Of a DNA stretch of 64,000 bases, positions 62,699 to 64,000 are shown one piece after another. Each line of letters starts with the position of its first letter. Within the stretch, counting starts at the first letter, position 1. This DNA comes from Halichondria panicea. Lineage: Eukaryota > Porifera > Demospongiae > Suberitida > Halichondriidae. Position numbers and translations under genes: made by a program. The notes under the pieces are model-generated. The model made no database searches, had not been told where the DNA came from, and was given only the letters and a program-made list of their open reading frames with translations. Where the stretch lies: contig NC_087387.1 in NCBI RefSeq assembly GCF_963675165.1, positions 2,097,501-2,161,500 on the forward strand, written 5' to 3'.

Positions 62699-64000
62699 CT
62701 GTAAAAAAGAAAACATAATGAATGTTGCAAGCTGCGCTGTGCTAATGCCTCTCGGCATATTTTACTTTGCTTAAAAAGTATGGAGTGTTACAGAAGAGGT
62801 AATTGTTATGTTCCGAAACAATTATATGGAATTCCATATTAATCTCAAGAGTGTTATAATTATAGAAATGGAAACAGATAATAATGAAAGCACCGCAGGT
62901 GCTGATGCCTCGGTGGAGATGCCAAAGCTACATAACATAAAGCTACTAATAGCTTAATTTTATACACATGATGAACATTTTTTAATTTGCATGCTGCATG
63001 CAAACTCAAAGAGTGGGTAATGATCGACCATGATTGTTGTTAAAAACGATCGATGCTAAAGTTCAAGTCTAAAATTAATGAGCCATCAGCAGAGCCTTGC
63101 AGCTTTCTTCTCACTCTTGCAGCTACCAATAGCTAGCGTTCTAGTGCAGAGCTAACTACTAAGTAGAGTAGCAACACTCGGTAAACAAGTTTGGCTACGT
63201 GCTCTTCTGAAAAGGCTGCATTGGCATTCCAAGTAAGCAAAACTAGGCATAACTCGAGAACGAAGCATTATTTTGAAAATCCACAAATTAAAATCCAAGA
63301 AAACATGACTAGAAGAAGCCTATAAAAACTCTTACTTGTACTTCATTGATCCTTGAGCAGCTGTAGCAGTCTACACATACAGACAGACACACACACAAAC
63401 ACACTACCGTATACCTCGCTTGTGCATGCGCACCGAGGCATAATTATGGTGGCTTGATGAATGTTCAAGGATAGAAGTATATAGATTTAAAGTTTTAAGG
63501 AGTATTTTGCGTGCAGAAAAAGGGGTGTATCTGCAATAGGTTAAAGTTCGCAATTTCTTGTTTCCACGCTTTTTTGTGTTTCCCCTGATGGCCAATCCTA
63601 GCAACCGTTTTACGTTTTTTATCCAGATTCCCTTTCTTTTTTCAGAACAGAAGTAGTACGTTTCAATAATGAATACATAAGTCGAACGTCAAGAAGCAGT
63701 ACAAGTTAAATATGAGAAGACATGCAGGACTGGAATAAACGCATACCGTCTTTCTTCTAACTACAGGACCACTTTAATAGTAGAACCAACTGTCAGTTGT
63801 GTTCTATTTATGAACCATTTCTAGGTGTTTAGCTAATTATATAGGCTTGAAACCCATCACCCTTCTTTTGGTGGACAGCCACACCCATAAGGTCTAAGAA
63901 ACAAAGTGTACATTAACTGGATTTTACATAATTACCTGTCCAGTAGTAGATTAGCTAAATGTCAGACTCAGCTATAGATCTACTTACTGACTTTACTTTT
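62699..64000. other. Region upstream of cassette C, no gene recognised
   Basis: I looked here for a signal-peptide exon of the receptor and found none I could support. It contains a 16-bp palindrome (atatggaattccatat, about 62825). A repeat-like block lies at 63407-63447 (taccgtatacctcgcttgtg then cgcaccgaggcataat), and a single aaacac/caaaaaagcg-type terminus at about 63566-63590. Confidence 0.5.

Noticed and set aside
63404-63604. Minus-strand ORF of 66 codons as a receptor 5' exon
   Set aside because: No signal peptide, overlaps repeat-like sequence, and no suitable donor site in frame.

Overview
The window looks like part of a demosponge nuclear genome. It is AT-rich and gene-dense, with short introns full of CA/TG microsatellites and palindromic MITEs. 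It encodes clearly metazoan proteins (V-ATPase a subunit, HAT1, STT3B, SMARCE1/BAF57, histone H4). It also carries lineage-type families: an expanded receptor tyrosine kinase with an IgGFc-binding-like ectodomain, and a TRIM protein of the style common in sponges. The species cannot be fixed from the sequence.

Layout. 1-23.2 kb: a head-to-tail array of three V-ATPase a-subunit genes on the minus strand (right 13384-23186, middle 3458-12999, left cut by the window edge at exon 6). Right and middle resolve into the same 20 exons, 2712 nt, 903 codons. Intron 6 of each copy holds an unrelated small secreted-protein gene on the opposite strand; in the middle and right copies a decayed paralogue and a minisatellite lie beside it. 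23.5-27.4 kb (+): HAT1, divergent from the right V-ATPase gene. 27.7-35.7 kb (-): STT3B, 16 exons, convergent with HAT1. 35.9-38.2 kb (+): SMARCE1, divergent from STT3B with about 200 bp between the starts. 38.43-38.74 kb (+): intronless canonical histone H4 with a TATA box and histone 3' stem-loop. 39.5-43.5 kb: a mobile-element cluster, with a 5'-truncated LINE and two MITEs that share termini and have 9-bp target duplications; the larger one carries a broken RecQ-like helicase fragment. 43.6-45.2 kb (+): a single 538-residue ORF joining a RING/B-box/coiled-coil TRIM protein to a complete histone H4. 47.1-62.7 kb (-): receptor tyrosine kinase exons preceded by three tandem ectodomain cassettes (IgGFc-binding-like, split Calx-beta-like, Sushi). 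62.7-64 kb: no gene recognised.

Most notable. The TRIM-H4 chimera is the strongest novelty: the H4 5'UTR has become coding sequence and the 3' stem-loop has decayed. Next are the intron-nested secreted genes amplified together with their V-ATPase hosts, and the phase-symmetric ectodomain cassettes upstream of one kinase. Three disabling changes (a TGA in the left V-ATPase copy and one-base deletions in two ectodomain cassettes) need read-level checking, because they could be pseudogenisation or assembly errors.

How the genes relate. HAT1 (H4 acetylation), H4, the H4 fusion and SMARCE1 (BAF complex) make a chromatin-themed stretch, but this may be chance. STT3B and the V-ATPase are housekeeping secretory-pathway genes. 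Exon limits were inferred by eye from splice sites, reading-frame closure and family resemblance; no search was run.
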